From assembly GCA_963676515.1 (NCBI GenBank), contig OY781061.1:868001-932000 (forward strand): a stretch of DNA of 64,000 bases, given 5' to 3'. The position numbers and the translations under genes are program-made. Every line of letters starts with the position of its first letter. Positions within the stretch are counted from its first letter, which is position 1. The stretch comes from G963667145 sp963676515 [NCBI: Candidatus Cloacimonadota bacterium]. GTDB taxonomy: Bacteria > Cloacimonadota > Cloacimonadia > G963667145. Of the stretch, positions 52,312 to 62,034 are shown piece by piece. Under the pieces are notes generated by a model. That model had not been told where the DNA came from and did not search any database. It worked only from the letters and a program-made list of their open reading frames with translations.

Positions 52312-54918
52312 TCAGCTGTCCTGAGAGACGATTTTTTTTAGCTCGCTCAGCACTTGCAGAGCTTGGATGGGTGTCATCTGGTCGGGTGAGATTTCTTGTA
52401 GTTCTTTTTCCACTTGGTAGAGGTATGGCGGAATTTTCTTGGCTGGTGGTGCACTGAACGCGTCTAATTGGGCGAGAGCAGTTACTTTTTTATTTTCTGC
52501 TTGCGAATCTTCTAGGGTTTGCAGGATTTCTTTGGCTCTGCTGATGACCGCCATGGGGATGCCTGCCAGCTGTGCGACATCTATCCCGTAGCTTTGCAGT
52601 GCCTTGCCGGGCAGCACCTTGTGCATAAAGATAATCTTGTCGCCTTCTTTTTCCACGATTACATTGTAATTTCGCACTCCTTCGAGCGTGTCGGCTAGGT
52701 GAGTCAGCTCGTGGTAGTGAGTGGCAAATAGCGTCTTGACGCCTTTCATGTGGCTGTGGTGGAGGTGCTCGATGATAGCCCAAGCTAGTGAGAGTCCGTC
52801 GTAGGTGCTGGTGCCTCGCCCTATCTCGTCTAAGATTACCAGCGAGTCTTGGCTGGCAAAGTTGAGGATGGAGGCTGTTTCTAGCATCTCCACCAAGAAT
52901 GTGCTTTGTCCCTTGGCGAGATTGTCGGATGCTCCTACGCGGGTGAATATCTTATCGAAAATGGGCATAGATGCAGTTCTGGCGGGCACATAGCAACCGA
53001 TTTGTGCCATGAGGGCGGAGAGTGCCACTTGTCGCAGGTAGGTCGATTTTCCTGCCATATTTGGACCAGTGATGAGGATGATGTTGCTCTTGGCGTTGTC
53101 TAGGTAGATGTCGTTGGGGATGAACTCCTGTGCTTTCAAGAGCTCTTTTATCACGGGATGAAAGGAGTCTTTGAGTTCTAAAATCTTTTCCTGATTGAAT
53201 TTTGGCTTGCAATAGTTGCGGTGAAAGCTCACTTGGGCAAAGTTTGCGTAAACATCGAGCAATGCCAAAGTGTCGGCGAATTCCAGCAGCTGTTCCATTT
53301 TTTCTTGCAGATAGGTTCTTAGTTGGCAAAATATTTCGTACTCAAGCTCTTTGATTCTCTCTTCCGCTCCCAGGACTTTGCTCTCGAACTCTTTTAATTC
53401 TGGAGAGATGAATCTTTCGCAATTTACCAAGGTTTGCTTGCGGATGTAGTGCTCGGGCACTTTGCTGGCTTGCCTTTTGCTGATTTCGATGTAGTAGCCG
53501 AATATCTTATTGTAATCTATTTTGAGGTTGTGGATGCCCAGTTTTTCTTTTTCTTGTTTTTCTAGGTCTAGTATCCACGATTTTCCCAGTGAGCTGATGC
53601 GGTGGAGTTTGTGCAATTCTGGGTTTATCTCGCTGTTGACTATCCCGCCTTGGGTGATGAGCTTTTGCGGTGATGTGCAGATGGTTTTTTCTATCTTGGC
53701 GGTGATGTGCTGGTAATCTTGGATGCTGTCTTGGATGTGCAGTAGCGGCAGAGAGTCGAAGTTGTCCAAGATCGTTTTGATCTCCTCAGAGAGGTTCAGA
53801 TATTGGGCGATGGCGAGTATCTCTTTGGGATTTATAGAGCCAGAGGAAAGTTTGCCTGTGAGGCGAGCGATGTCACCGATTTGGTTTAGCAGGTCTCGCA
53901 GGGCAAAGGTTTGCTCTATCTTCTCGATCATCTCTTCCACGATGTTGTGGCGGTTCTCGATAGCTTCTTGATCCATCAGAGGTCGTAGTAGCCATTGCTT
54001 CAGCTTTCGTCCGCCCATCGGGGTGCAAGTTTGGTCGAGTACTTGTAGCAGAGTGCCTTGCGTAGTGCCTTCCAGCAGTGATTTGGTTAGCTCTAGGTTG
54101 GCTACGGTGGACTTGTCCAATTGCACGCAAGAGCCCAGTGAGTAGTACTCTATCTTGCTGATGTGCTTTAGGTCGTTTTTTTTCAGCTCTTTGAGGTGAG
54201 AGATAGCCATCGCTGCAGCCTTGGTAGCCAGAGGATGTTCGCCCAGGCCGATGCCAGCCAAGGAAAGGAGCGAAAAATGCTCTTTCAAGATGGTTTCCGC
54301 TTGTCCGATGTTGATTTGATCGTCTTCGTATTGGCTGTAGGAGATTTGATTGCCAAGGCATTCTGCCAGCTCTTCTTTTTGGGAATGTTCCAGTACGAGG
54401 ATCTCTTTGGGCGACAATCGCTCTATCTCGGCGGTGAGGTTCTCTTTTTGCAGTTGGGTGAAGCTGAACTTTCCTGTGGAGATGTCCACACTGGCTAGTC
54501 CGTATTCTGAGCCCTCTTGCACCAGAGAGGTCAGATAGTTGTCGGCAGGTGAATGGATGTACTCCGCATCGACGATGCTCCCGGGAGTGATGATATCGAC
54601 AATCTCTCTTTTCACGAGTCCTTTGGCTTTTTTGGGGTCTTCCATTTGCTCACAGATGACCACTTTTTGGTTTGCTGTGATCAACCGTGGGAGGTAGCTG
54701 GAAAGGGAATGGTAGGGGAATCCTGCCAAGGGCACGGAGTTTTCTTTATTTTTGTTGCGAGTCGTAAGGGTGATGTTCAGTATTTTGGCACAAATTTCGG
54801 CATCGCCAAAGAAAGTTTCGTAAAAATCGCCCATTCTGAAAAGGACGATTTTGTCTGGGTGCTGGTGCTTGAAATGCAGAAACTGTTCCAGCATTGGGGT
54901 TAGTTTTGGTTTTGCCAT
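52312..54918 (-). CDS. mutS: DNA mismatch repair protein MutS
   Basis: The mismatch-recognition ATPase, 868 residues (usual 850-880). The mismatch-probing Phe-x-Glu is F32-Y33-E34 within FRMGDFYETFF. The Walker A motif TGPNMAGKST lies near residues 617-626, with DEIGRGTSTYDG further on. It is the last gene of a minus-strand run and starts 16 bases after the SPOR protein gene. mutL is not in the window. Confidence 0.97.
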   Translation of the reverse strand: MAKPKLTPMLEQFLHFKHQHPDKIVLFRMGDFYETFFGDAEICAKILNITLTTRNKNKENSVPLAGFPYHSLSSYLPRLITANQKVVICEQMEDPKKAKGLVKREIVDIITPGSIVDAEYIHSPADNYLTSLVQEGSEYGLASVDISTGKFSFTQLQKENLTAEIERLSPKEILVLEHSQKEELAECLGNQISYSQYEDDQINIGQAETILKEHFSLLSLAGIGLGEHPLATKAAAMAISHLKELKKNDLKHISKIEYYSLGSCVQLDKSTVANLELTKSLLEGTTQGTLLQVLDQTCTPMGGRKLKQWLLRPLMDQEAIENRHNIVEEMIEKIEQTFALRDLLNQIGDIARLTGKLSSGSINPKEILAIAQYLNLSEEIKTILDNFDSLPLLHIQDSIQDYQHITAKIEKTICTSPQKLITQGGIVNSEINPELHKLHRISSLGKSWILDLEKQEKEKLGIHNLKIDYNKIFGYYIEISKRQASKVPEHYIRKQTLVNCERFISPELKEFESKVLGAEERIKELEYEIFCQLRTYLQEKMEQLLEFADTLALLDVYANFAQVSFHRNYCKPKFNQEKILELKDSFHPVIKELLKAQEFIPNDIYLDNAKSNIILITGPNMAGKSTYLRQVALSALMAQIGCYVPARTASMPIFDKIFTRVGASDNLAKGQSTFLVEMLETASILNFASQDSLVILDEIGRGTSTYDGLSLAWAIIEHLHHSHMKGVKTLFATHYHELTHLADTLEGVRNYNVIVEKEGDKIIFMHKVLPGKALQSYGIDVAQLAGIPMAVISRAKEILQTLEDSQAENKKVTALAQLDAFSAPPAKKIPPYLYQVEKELQEISPDQMTPIQALQVLSELKKIVSQDS

Positions 54919-54934
54919 TTTGCAGATTATGAGC

Positions 54935-56179
54935 TTATTTGATGAAAAGGTTGCTGGCTAAATTGTGCTTCTTGAGTTCTTCTTGTTGGATTAAAGCTTT
55001 CTCTTTGTCGGGGAATGGACCAATCACACCGTACATAAAGGAGTTCTTCCCGATTTGTCGTCTGTAAGCGGTGGCTTCTATGCCGAGATTTTTTAGTACT
55101 TGCAATCTTTCGCGGAGTTTGTCAGAGTCGGTAAATACACCACATTCTAGGAAGTAGTTTTTTTGGCTTAGAGTCGTGGTCTCTTTTTGGGGAGTGGGTT
55201 GCACGACGAAGCTCGGGAAGTTGTGAACGAGCAGATTCTTTTTGGCTGTGCTGGCTTCTATTGCGGTGTTCAGTGGTCCGACCCACACCTTGTAGAGCAA
55301 GGTTTGCCCCGAAAGCTCTTTGTGTATTTTTACTCTGTACCCTTTATCTTTTAATGTTTGCTCCGCCTCGAGGGCGTTTTCGTTATCTTGGAAAGCTCCC
55401 ACTTGCAGGTAGCTGCCAGCACTGAAATCTTCTTCGTAGCCAAAGTTGCCCGTAAGCTGATTGTTGTTTGTCAGTCTGCCTAAATCTTTTGAGTATTTGC
55501 TGTAAGGGAAATCTTTTTTCAAGAGGAAAGTGGTCTCTTTTTGTTTTGCTTCGTTTTTGAGCTCTTGGTAGCAGAGAGCGATGTTGTAAAGGGCAGCAGC
55601 TCTTTGCGAAGAAAAAAGTTTAAGTTGCTCGATAGAAAGCAGCAGCTCTAGAGCTAACTTGTGATTTCCCAGTTTGATGTAGCAATCGCTAATCAAGATG
55701 TAGGAGCTTTCTATCTTGTCGTTATCCAAAGACAGCTGGAGGAAGTTTTGTGCTTGGTAGATAGCGGTTTGGTAATCTGTCAAGGCATATTGGCAGTAAG
55801 CTAGCCAGTAAGATTTTTCTGTTAGCAAAGGCGGATTTGTTATTTTCTCTAAATATGTTTTGGCTTGGGAATATTTTTTGTTCAGATAAGAGATTTTGCC
55901 TAATTCCAAGTACGAAGCTTGGGAATAGGGGTTGTCTTCTTGTGTGGAGATGTTTTGCAGACCTTGGACGAAATTTGGCGAAGATTGAGTAAGAGCTTTG
56001 TAGTACTCGATTCGTTTTTCATCTTCTTGGGTGTCGCTTTTTACTTTGGGTAATATTTCCCGAAGGTAATCGATATTGCCCTTGCTGTAAGCGGAGTCCA
56101 AGTAATTCAAATCGCTGGCGTGTCCGATGCCGAAAAAGCAAAGGATAAAAGTGATGGTTATTTTTTTTAAAATAGACAT
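54935..56179 (-). CDS. Exported TPR and double-SPOR domain protein
   Basis: The 414 residues start with a signal peptide (MSILKKITITFILCFFGIGHA). A TPR-like helical region spans about residues 25-235 (YLELGKISYLNKKYSQAKTYLEK, LYNIALCYQEL). Two SPOR domains follow, one near 255-320 (SYLQVGAFQDNENALEAE ... YKVWVGP) and one near 335-410 (YFLECGVFTDSDKL ... MYGVIGPFPDKEKA). SPOR domains bind denuded septal peptidoglycan, so a role at division sites or in the envelope is inferred. It overlaps the upstream membrane-protein gene by 13 bases. Confidence 0.8.
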   Translation of the reverse strand: MSILKKITITFILCFFGIGHASDLNYLDSAYSKGNIDYLREILPKVKSDTQEDEKRIEYYKALTQSSPNFVQGLQNISTQEDNPYSQASYLELGKISYLNKKYSQAKTYLEKITNPPLLTEKSYWLAYCQYALTDYQTAIYQAQNFLQLSLDNDKIESSYILISDCYIKLGNHKLALELLLSIEQLKLFSSQRAAALYNIALCYQELKNEAKQKETTFLLKKDFPYSKYSKDLGRLTNNNQLTGNFGYEEDFSAGSYLQVGAFQDNENALEAEQTLKDKGYRVKIHKELSGQTLLYKVWVGPLNTAIEASTAKKNLLVHNFPSFVVQPTPQKETTTLSQKNYFLECGVFTDSDKLRERLQVLKNLGIEATAYRRQIGKNSFMYGVIGPFPDKEKALIQQEELKKHNLASNLFIK

Positions 56180-56733
56180 ATTATTAAAATGTTTGTTATT
56201 CCCATTAAAAATCCTAGAGCAACAAAAAAGTACAGGAGGTATTTGAAAAAGTACTTTTGGCTCAGATCTTCTATCAATTCAGGTTCTATTTTGGCTCTAA
56301 TCTCTTGGAGGCGAGCTTCGAGTTCGTATTTATTGGACAAGGAAGGCAAAATCTCTTTTCCAGCTTGAAGAGTTATCTGGTACACGATGCCACTCAAAGT
56401 TTTTCGTAAGATAAGGCAAACAAAAGGTGGCAAAAAATGGATATTTTGTAGAAATTCTGTCTTTTGAAAGATGATTTTATTGAGTTTTTCTTCGACTTTG
56501 GTAAGGGTGAGGCTGTTTTTATCAAGGCAAAATTTGTGATATTCGATGATCGCTTGGTCGACTTTTTGCAGGAGTTGTTTTTCTTTGCGGATCACGATCC
56601 CCGGAGTGAAAAACAGTTTCATTCCCAAAAAAGAGCGACTATGACAAAAGAGGAGAATCTTTACAAAAATCGGTAAAGCAGTAAGAAGCAAAAGATTGCA
56701 GAGAAAGATGGTGAGTAGTAGGTAGTAGCTCAT
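56167..56733 (-). CDS. DUF445-like membrane protein
   Basis: The 188-residue protein has a hydrophobic N-terminal segment (residues 4-28), a soluble middle and a hydrophobic C-terminal segment (about 165-188). FFTPGIVIRKEKQLLQKVDQ followed by a helical LTLTKVEEKLNK matches the opening of the DUF445 family (TPGxIPxxxxxLA), and the C-terminal membrane helix is typical too. It is short for the family. The ATG overlaps the comF stop as ATGA. Function unknown. Confidence 0.6.
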   Translation of the reverse strand: MSYYLLLTIFLCNLLLLTALPIFVKILLFCHSRSFLGMKLFFTPGIVIRKEKQLLQKVDQAIIEYHKFCLDKNSLTLTKVEEKLNKIIFQKTEFLQNIHFLPPFVCLILRKTLSGIVYQITLQAGKEILPSLSNKYELEARLQEIRAKIEPELIEDLSQKYFFKYLLYFFVALGFLMGITNILIICLF

Positions 56734-57398
56734 TTTTCGCTGGCTGTGGCGAGGGTAAATCCGTAGATTTTACCGTTGGTGATGCTTTGCAAAGACAACG
56801 CCAGATTTTTTAGGGTAGAGCCAGTGGTCAGGACATCGTCCACCGCTAGCAGGTTTTTTTCTCCGAAATGTTGCTTCGGATTGCTACGAAAAACTCCGAT
56901 TAGGTTTTTTTCTCTTTCTGCTTTGTTCAGTTTCGCTTGGCTCTGGGTGTAATGGATTCGCTTGCAAGCGTGGGGATAGAGCGGTATATGCAAGATAGAG
57001 CTCAGAGCTTCTCCTATTTGCTCCGACTGGTTGTAACTCCTCTGGCTGAAGCGGGTGCGGTACAGTGGTACGGGGATTATTCCTTGGATGTCCCACGGGG
57101 AGAGCTTTTCTATAATCTGCTTTTTGTTTAAATAACACAATTTTTTGCCAAGATTTTTTTTCTGTTTGTATTTCAGCAGGTGGATCAGTTTTTGGACAGT
57201 AGGATTGAATTTGTAGAGGGAGTAGATAGTTTGCTCTTGCTGGGTAGCTAACTCCATCTGAGCTAGGCACTCGGGGCAGATGCTGACACTGCTGTTTTGG
57301 TCTGCGAGCAATTTTTGGCAAGAGTAGCAAAGTTTGGGGAAGAGTAGCTGGGTGATGATGCCAAAAAGGGAACTATTTTTTTTGATATTTCTGACCAA
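56730..57398 (-). CDS. ComF family phosphoribosyltransferase-like protein
   Basis: The 222 residues begin with a zinc-finger-like CYSC ... CPEC region, then a type I phosphoribosyltransferase domain with the PRPP loop LLAVDDVLTTGSTLKN. ComF proteins support DNA uptake in competent bacteria, but many carriers are not known to be competent. The likely start is TTG at 57398, overlapping the pssA end by 26 bases; no internal ATG would keep the N-terminal zinc site. Confidence 0.85.
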   Translation of the reverse strand: MVRNIKKNSSLFGIITQLLFPKLCYSCQKLLADQNSSVSICPECLAQMELATQQEQTIYSLYKFNPTVQKLIHLLKYKQKKNLGKKLCYLNKKQIIEKLSPWDIQGIIPVPLYRTRFSQRSYNQSEQIGEALSSILHIPLYPHACKRIHYTQSQAKLNKAEREKNLIGVFRSNPKQHFGEKNLLAVDDVLTTGSTLKNLALSLQSITNGKIYGFTLATASEK

Positions 57399-58059
57399 GG
57401 TTTAAGATGATATTTTTGCTAAATAACAAAAAACAAAGAGGGAAATAGATATATGAGGCGTACCACACCGAAGCCACTAGGAGTGAGAAGATCACGATTT
57501 TATCGAACATATTGCTGTTTTTGGGCTTGATAGGTCTGATGTGCATATTGCTGATCATGAGTAGAGATGTGAGCAAGATGATGGCGATCAGATTGGAAAC
57601 AAACATGTTATGGGGGATTTGCTCGGCAAAGATTATGTAAGAGACGACTAATCCTGCTGCTGCTGGTACTGGTAATCCTTTGAAATCGTGCTTGACTTCC
57701 ATGTCTGTGAGGTTAGTATTGAATCTGGCGAGTCGAGATACGGCACAGATTACGAAGAAAATGCAGAGTATGCCTCCGATAAGCGGCTTTTGGATGAGGA
57801 GCATATTGTAAGCTAAAAAAGCTGGAGCGATGCCGAAGCACAAGAAGTCAACAAGGGAGTCCAGTTCTGCACCGAAGTCGCTAAAAGCTTCGAATTTGCG
57901 GGCTAGAGAGCCGTCGAAAAGGTCGAAAACCATACAGAGGGTAATCAGCCAACAGGCTTGGATGTAGTTGCCGTTTACCACTTGTTGCATGGCGATCAAG
58001 CCGACAGTGAGGCTAGATAAGGTGCAACCGTTGGGGGCTAAATATTTTTTTTCAATCAT
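57373..58059 (-). CDS. pssA: CDP-diacylglycerol--serine O-phosphatidyltransferase
   Basis: Makes phosphatidylserine from CDP-diacylglycerol and serine, the route to phosphatidylethanolamine. The 228 residues form a multi-pass membrane protein with the CDP-alcohol phosphatidyltransferase motif D-G-xx-A-R-x8-G-xxx-D-xxx-D, seen as DGSLARKFEAFSDFGAELDS. The start MIEKKYLAPNG at 58059 is preferred because ggag lies at the right distance and the N-terminus fits; an upstream ATG at 58101 lacks a ribosome-binding site. Confidence 0.9.
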   Translation of the reverse strand: MIEKKYLAPNGCTLSSLTVGLIAMQQVVNGNYIQACWLITLCMVFDLFDGSLARKFEAFSDFGAELDSLVDFLCFGIAPAFLAYNMLLIQKPLIGGILCIFFVICAVSRLARFNTNLTDMEVKHDFKGLPVPAAAGLVVSYIIFAEQIPHNMFVSNLIAIILLTSLLMISNMHIRPIKPKNSNMFDKIVIFSLLVASVWYASYIYFPLCFLLFSKNIILNLGQKYQKK

Positions 58060-58167
58060 TTTGATTTTATCTCCGATTTTGCTGTTTGCAGATTTGTACA
58101 TATGGGCTAAGTGGGAAGTGTATTTGTCAAGAGATAAATTTTAGAAAATGAGGAAAGTGAGAAGTTT

Positions 58168-58905
58168 GTGAAAATTTGTAAGTTTAAGTTCTGCTCAGCT
58201 GTTTTTTTGGGACTGTTTTGGGGTTTTTCGCTGTTCGCTGAGGGTGATGTTTTGCAGGAGAAACTGCTGAAGCGGAATTTTGATTTTTCTGGCTATTGGG
58301 GTAAAAAAGTGAGCCGAGAGTTACAGATACCTGGGCGAGTGGAGTATGTTTTGGAAGGCGAGATTCCCTTAGGTTTTTTGCCCTTAAATTTTTTGTTCGA
58401 TAATCTACCGCTGACAGCTGAAATGGTAAACTCTTATCAGAAAACGAATTACAAAATAGCGTACCTTGATGCAGACAGGAAAAGATTTTTGGCGAAGATA
58501 AAGGGGCTGCGAGGTAGGATGAATCTGCTGACTCCAGCCGAGCAAACTCGAAAGCGGGTTTATTACGGAGACGGTGAAGGCAATTTTTTGTGGTGGCATC
58601 TGTATGGCACTGTGTTGGTGCTGGCGGACATCGACTCGCTGGATGAGAGCAGCAGCGGTTATCGGCTGAGCATTTACCTTTTTAATGAGAGTGCGTTTGT
58701 CAACGGTTTGCTGTCTATGAGTGTTGTGCGTTGGGTGATAAAGGGCAGAATAAGAGAGATTCTGGAGCATATTGTCAGCTCTGCTTTGGAGTTTCGCCAA
58801 GACAAGGGCGATGTTTTGCTGAAAAGTGGAAAGTTTGAGACAGAGCAGCAGCGAAACTTTTTGGGCGAGTTCTTGCGGTTGGACTCTTTGGCAGAGAGGA
58901 ATTAA
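58168..58905 (+). CDS. Exported protein, function unknown
   Basis: Not recognised. The 245-residue protein starts (GTG, with aggaaag upstream) with a signal peptide ending near SLFA-EGD. The mature part is mixed alpha/beta with an aromatic cluster (EGNFLWWHLYGTV) in its middle and a helical C-terminus. It is the only plus-strand gene between two minus-strand operons. Its TAA stop overlaps the stop of the converging transglutaminase-like gene in a shared TTAA. Confidence 0.65.
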   Translation: MKICKFKFCSAVFLGLFWGFSLFAEGDVLQEKLLKRNFDFSGYWGKKVSRELQIPGRVEYVLEGEIPLGFLPLNFLFDNLPLTAEMVNSYQKTNYKIAYLDADRKRFLAKIKGLRGRMNLLTPAEQTRKRVYYGDGEGNFLWWHLYGTVLVLADIDSLDESSSGYRLSIYLFNESAFVNGLLSMSVVRWVIKGRIREILEHIVSSALEFRQDKGDVLLKSGKFETEQQRNFLGEFLRLDSLAERN

Positions 58906-60581
58906 GCTAGAAATTTCAGTTGATCTAGCTCTATCTTCTTGCTCAATTTCTTGTTAGATTGGAAATGATAAACTTTCCCGCTGATGACGATTTCCACTTT
59001 TTCATTTTCTATTTGGAGCGTGCTGGCTTCGCCTGGGAAGCAGGTCGCCATAATGATCGCTTTTTCTATTCCATCTGCTGCATCAAAATTGCAAGCCTCA
59101 TCGGGCGTAGCTAAGCGGTTTTCGCTGTAGATGGAGTCCTCTTTTAGTTGGGCGAGATTTTGGTAAAGCTCGTCGGCTGCTAGAGCACTGAACCTTTGTT
59201 TGCAGATGGGACTTCTGCTGAAGCTGGCGTAGAGGAAAGGCGTCCAATCGAGGTCGTCCATCTGGCGGTAAGTGTAGAGAGTGTAATGGGCGATTTTGCT
59301 TTTGGGTGCGACAGAGTGCAGGTACTCTAAAATCTCGGTGCGACTCATGGCTGTAGAAATTTTTAGCGGTTCAGCCTCTTGGTAATCTTTGATTTGGCAC
59401 GGAAAGCGAGGCGAAGTGTGGATAAATTCGTTGTATTGCTCCACAAGGTCGAGAGCTTTTTGGCAAGCAAATTTCTGCTTCTTGTGGATTAGTTGATTTT
59501 CAAACTCTTTCAAGTCGGTGCGACCAAGATTAGTAAGGCTTAGCTCGTCTGAATCTATCTCTTGGAGCAAAGCTCTTTTGGAGTTGTCGGAAAAGCTATT
59601 CTTGGAGTTGTGCTCGTAGGCGAAGATAGTTTCCACGCCGAGGTAATAGAGAGTTCCGTTTTGTTTTAGGGAGAATTGGAAACATTCTTGGAACTCGGGT
59701 TTTGTGCGAAGAAAGCTCCTGAAGCTACTGGAATCGGGTTTGTGCGAGAGATAGGAGGTCAATTTTTTGCGAAAGGAGCGAAACTCGTTGGCATCGATTG
59801 TGGCTTCTTGGTAAGTGGAATGCACATATCCGCTGAGGTGGCTGACCATTGTGATTTGCTCGTTTTCCAGAGCTCTGCGGGCTTTATTGGAGAGAGCCGT
59901 GCCGTTGTACCACATATTTTTGGTGATGATTCGTCTGTTGTTGGTGAGGACGCCATCGTCGATGTCGATGAAATTTTGTGAGTGCAAAGGCGTTGCCATC
60001 AGGTAGATTTTCTCTAGTGGGATATTGCCGACGATGAATAAAGCTGCGGCGTAGAGGCAAGCGAAAGAGACGCACTCGCCTGCTCCTTGTTGGTACTCTG
60101 GCTTGCTGGCAAAAGCAGTCATCGCTTCCACCGTTTCTGTCTTCCAGTAGGGGATGATGTCGCCTTCGTAAGCGTCCAGCCCGAAATGTCGCCTGATGTC
60201 GATGTCGAAATAGTATTTGTCGCCGTGATAGCCAAAGAGGGCGTTGGAGTTTGCCAGCGTGTCCATATCGACGAACTCTTTGAAACGGTTTACTTCGGTG
60301 AGCTTGTCCGTCAGTCCCCAAGTTTGCAAATCGAGATTAAACTCGAAGTGATCCATGATATACTGCTTTACTCTTTTGATTTTTTGGATGTCGTTCTTTT
60401 TGTCAATGTCCACGAACCAAGGGTCTTTTTTCCATTCCCAGATGAGAGGCGAGCAAATGTTTGCCAAGACTAGGGAATAAAAAAGCTCGGGGAAAATGAA
60501 GATTTCCATATCGGAGAGGGTGAAGCAGGAGGAGAGTTTTTCGAGTTCTTGGGAGGTCAATGGAGTTTCTTTTTTCAGCAT
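58902..60581 (-). CDS. Transglutaminase-like protein
   Basis: The 559-residue protein has a transglutaminase-core-like segment: Cys170 in GAGECVSFACLYAAAL, His200 in TPLHSQNFIDIDDG and Asp206/Asp208 right after, the Cys-His-Asp order of the papain-like superfamily. There is no signal peptide, so it is probably cytoplasmic. The N-terminal ~160 and C-terminal ~250 residues match nothing I recognise. Start MLKKE at 60581 overlaps the DUF116 stop (ATGCTGA), indicating coupled translation. Activity could be peptidase, deamidase or amide-forming; this is inferred from motifs alone. Confidence 0.65.
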   Translation of the reverse strand: MLKKETPLTSQELEKLSSCFTLSDMEIFIFPELFYSLVLANICSPLIWEWKKDPWFVDIDKKNDIQKIKRVKQYIMDHFEFNLDLQTWGLTDKLTEVNRFKEFVDMDTLANSNALFGYHGDKYYFDIDIRRHFGLDAYEGDIIPYWKTETVEAMTAFASKPEYQQGAGECVSFACLYAAALFIVGNIPLEKIYLMATPLHSQNFIDIDDGVLTNNRRIITKNMWYNGTALSNKARRALENEQITMVSHLSGYVHSTYQEATIDANEFRSFRKKLTSYLSHKPDSSSFRSFLRTKPEFQECFQFSLKQNGTLYYLGVETIFAYEHNSKNSFSDNSKRALLQEIDSDELSLTNLGRTDLKEFENQLIHKKQKFACQKALDLVEQYNEFIHTSPRFPCQIKDYQEAEPLKISTAMSRTEILEYLHSVAPKSKIAHYTLYTYRQMDDLDWTPFLYASFSRSPICKQRFSALAADELYQNLAQLKEDSIYSENRLATPDEACNFDAADGIEKAIIMATCFPGEASTLQIENEKVEIVISGKVYHFQSNKKLSKKIELDQLKFLA

Positions 60582-61090
60582 TTTATGTACCTTTGGATGG
60601 TTTTTTCTATCTCGGGCAAGTTGAGAAGCGTGTCTTGGCAAGGTCCGTTTGGTCGGGTGATGAGCGAGCCGATCACGGGCATCGGGAAGATGTCGTGGAT
60701 GCCTTCCGAGAGGTCGCGGTAGCAGGCGGCAGCTATCACCAGCTGTGGTCTGGTCTCGATTATTTTCTTGCGTGCCAGAGAGCCACCCGTGGCGATGCAG
60801 ACATTTATGCCGTATTTATCTCTTAGCTTTAGTATCTCGCCGACTTGGCATCTGCCGCATCTTTTGCAGTTATCTATGTCGGTGGTAATCCTGATAGGGC
60901 AGTCGCTTATCTGGAAGCAGTGTGGCAGCAGGAGCAGTATTTTCTCAGGTGGGAACTGCTTTTGCTTGGCTAGTTTGTTGGACAGGCTGATATAGACAGA
61001 CCTGAGCTTGGTTTTGCTTTTCAGTATTTTGGCAGGCACCATCAACAAAGAAAAGGTGGTGTTTAGCAGAAATCTCAAAAAATTTATCAT
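60575..61090 (-). CDS. DUF116 family protein
   Basis: The 171 residues match DUF116: a hydrophobic N-terminus, LLLPHCFQISDCP, a Cys cluster CKRCGRCQVG, ATGGSLARKKI, VIAAACYRDL and the ending RPNGPCQDT. The Cys positions suggest a metal centre, possibly iron-sulfur; no biochemical role is established that I know of. It overlaps the fmt stop by 4 bases. DUF116 next to fmt also fits a link to start-tRNA or cofactor metabolism, but that is speculation. Confidence 0.85.
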   Translation of the reverse strand: MINFLRFLLNTTFSLLMVPAKILKSKTKLRSVYISLSNKLAKQKQFPPEKILLLLPHCFQISDCPIRITTDIDNCKRCGRCQVGEILKLRDKYGINVCIATGGSLARKKIIETRPQLVIAAACYRDLSEGIHDIFPMPVIGSLITRPNGPCQDTLLNLPEIEKTIQRYIKC

Positions 61091-62034
61091 AGCGGGTCAG
61101 TCAGTTTCGCTCCGAGTAAATTTGCTTTGCCGAGGGTGAAAGCGTAGGCGTCCATCTGCTTTTTCCCTGCTGGTTGCACGGTGGTGACCAAGATGTCGCA
61201 GGTTTGCGTGCTTACGGTAAATCCTTCATTCTTATGGATTTGCTCCACAGTGCCAGGAGTGGAGGTAGATTTCTGGGAAGTGACTTGGCAAGCGATGATT
61301 TTGATTTGTTGCCCGTCCAAGAGCGTGATAGCTCCCGGAGAGGGACTATAGGCACGCACGAAGTTGCTGATATGCTGGGCGGTGCTGTGCCAGCTGAGGT
61401 AGGTGTCTTCCTTCTTAGTCTTGTGGGTGTAGGTCGCCAGAGCGTGGTCTTGCTCTTTTGTGCAGGTGTTGTCCGAAAGTATCTGGTGCACGGTGTGCAC
61501 GACCCCTTTGGCTCCGTCGATAGCTAGCTTCTCTTGTAATGAGGCAAAGTCGTCGGTGTCCTCGATTTTGGTCTCCTGCTGGTAGTAAATAGCCCCTGCA
61601 TCCATTTTGGCGATAATCTTGAAGATGGTGTAACCTGTGAGCTTGTCGCCGTTTAGCAGAGGGTATTTGATAGGATTCGCTCCTCTGTAAGCTGGCAGTA
61701 GAGAGGGATGCAGGTTGATACAGCCGTATTTGGGTAATTTCCTGATCTTGGCTTGCAGATAGCCTCCGTAAGCTACGGTGATGATGATGTCGGGCTTTAG
61801 CTCTTGTAGCATGGGAAGCAGGTTGTTGATGTTGTCGGTGGTGATTACCTCGATTTTCAGCTGTTGTGCCAGGAGTTTTACAGGTGTCGGCGAAAGCTTT
61901 TTCCCGCGACCTTTCTTGCTGTCGGGCATCGTGATGACAAGGCTAGGGCGGAGCTCGCTTTCGCACAAGAGCCTTAGAGTCGGGAGTGCAAAAGTGGGCG
62001 AACCAGCGAAGATTATTTTAGGGGTGCAGTTCAT
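61087..62034 (-). CDS. fmt: Methionyl-tRNA formyltransferase
   Basis: Formylates initiator Met-tRNA using 10-formyltetrahydrofolate. The 315 residues have the N-terminal Rossmann-like part (KIIFAGSPTFALPTL), the catalytic signature NLHPSLLPAYRGANP and a C-terminal OB-like domain (GQQIKIIACQV). It overlaps DUF116 by 4 bases and abuts the upstream small gene. def is not in the window. Confidence 0.96.
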   Translation of the reverse strand: MNCTPKIIFAGSPTFALPTLRLLCESELRPSLVITMPDSKKGRGKKLSPTPVKLLAQQLKIEVITTDNINNLLPMLQELKPDIIITVAYGGYLQAKIRKLPKYGCINLHPSLLPAYRGANPIKYPLLNGDKLTGYTIFKIIAKMDAGAIYYQQETKIEDTDDFASLQEKLAIDGAKGVVHTVHQILSDNTCTKEQDHALATYTHKTKKEDTYLSWHSTAQHISNFVRAYSPSPGAITLLDGQQIKIIACQVTSQKSTSTPGTVEQIHKNEGFTVSTQTCDILVTTVQPAGKKQMDAYAFTLGKANLLGAKLTDPL

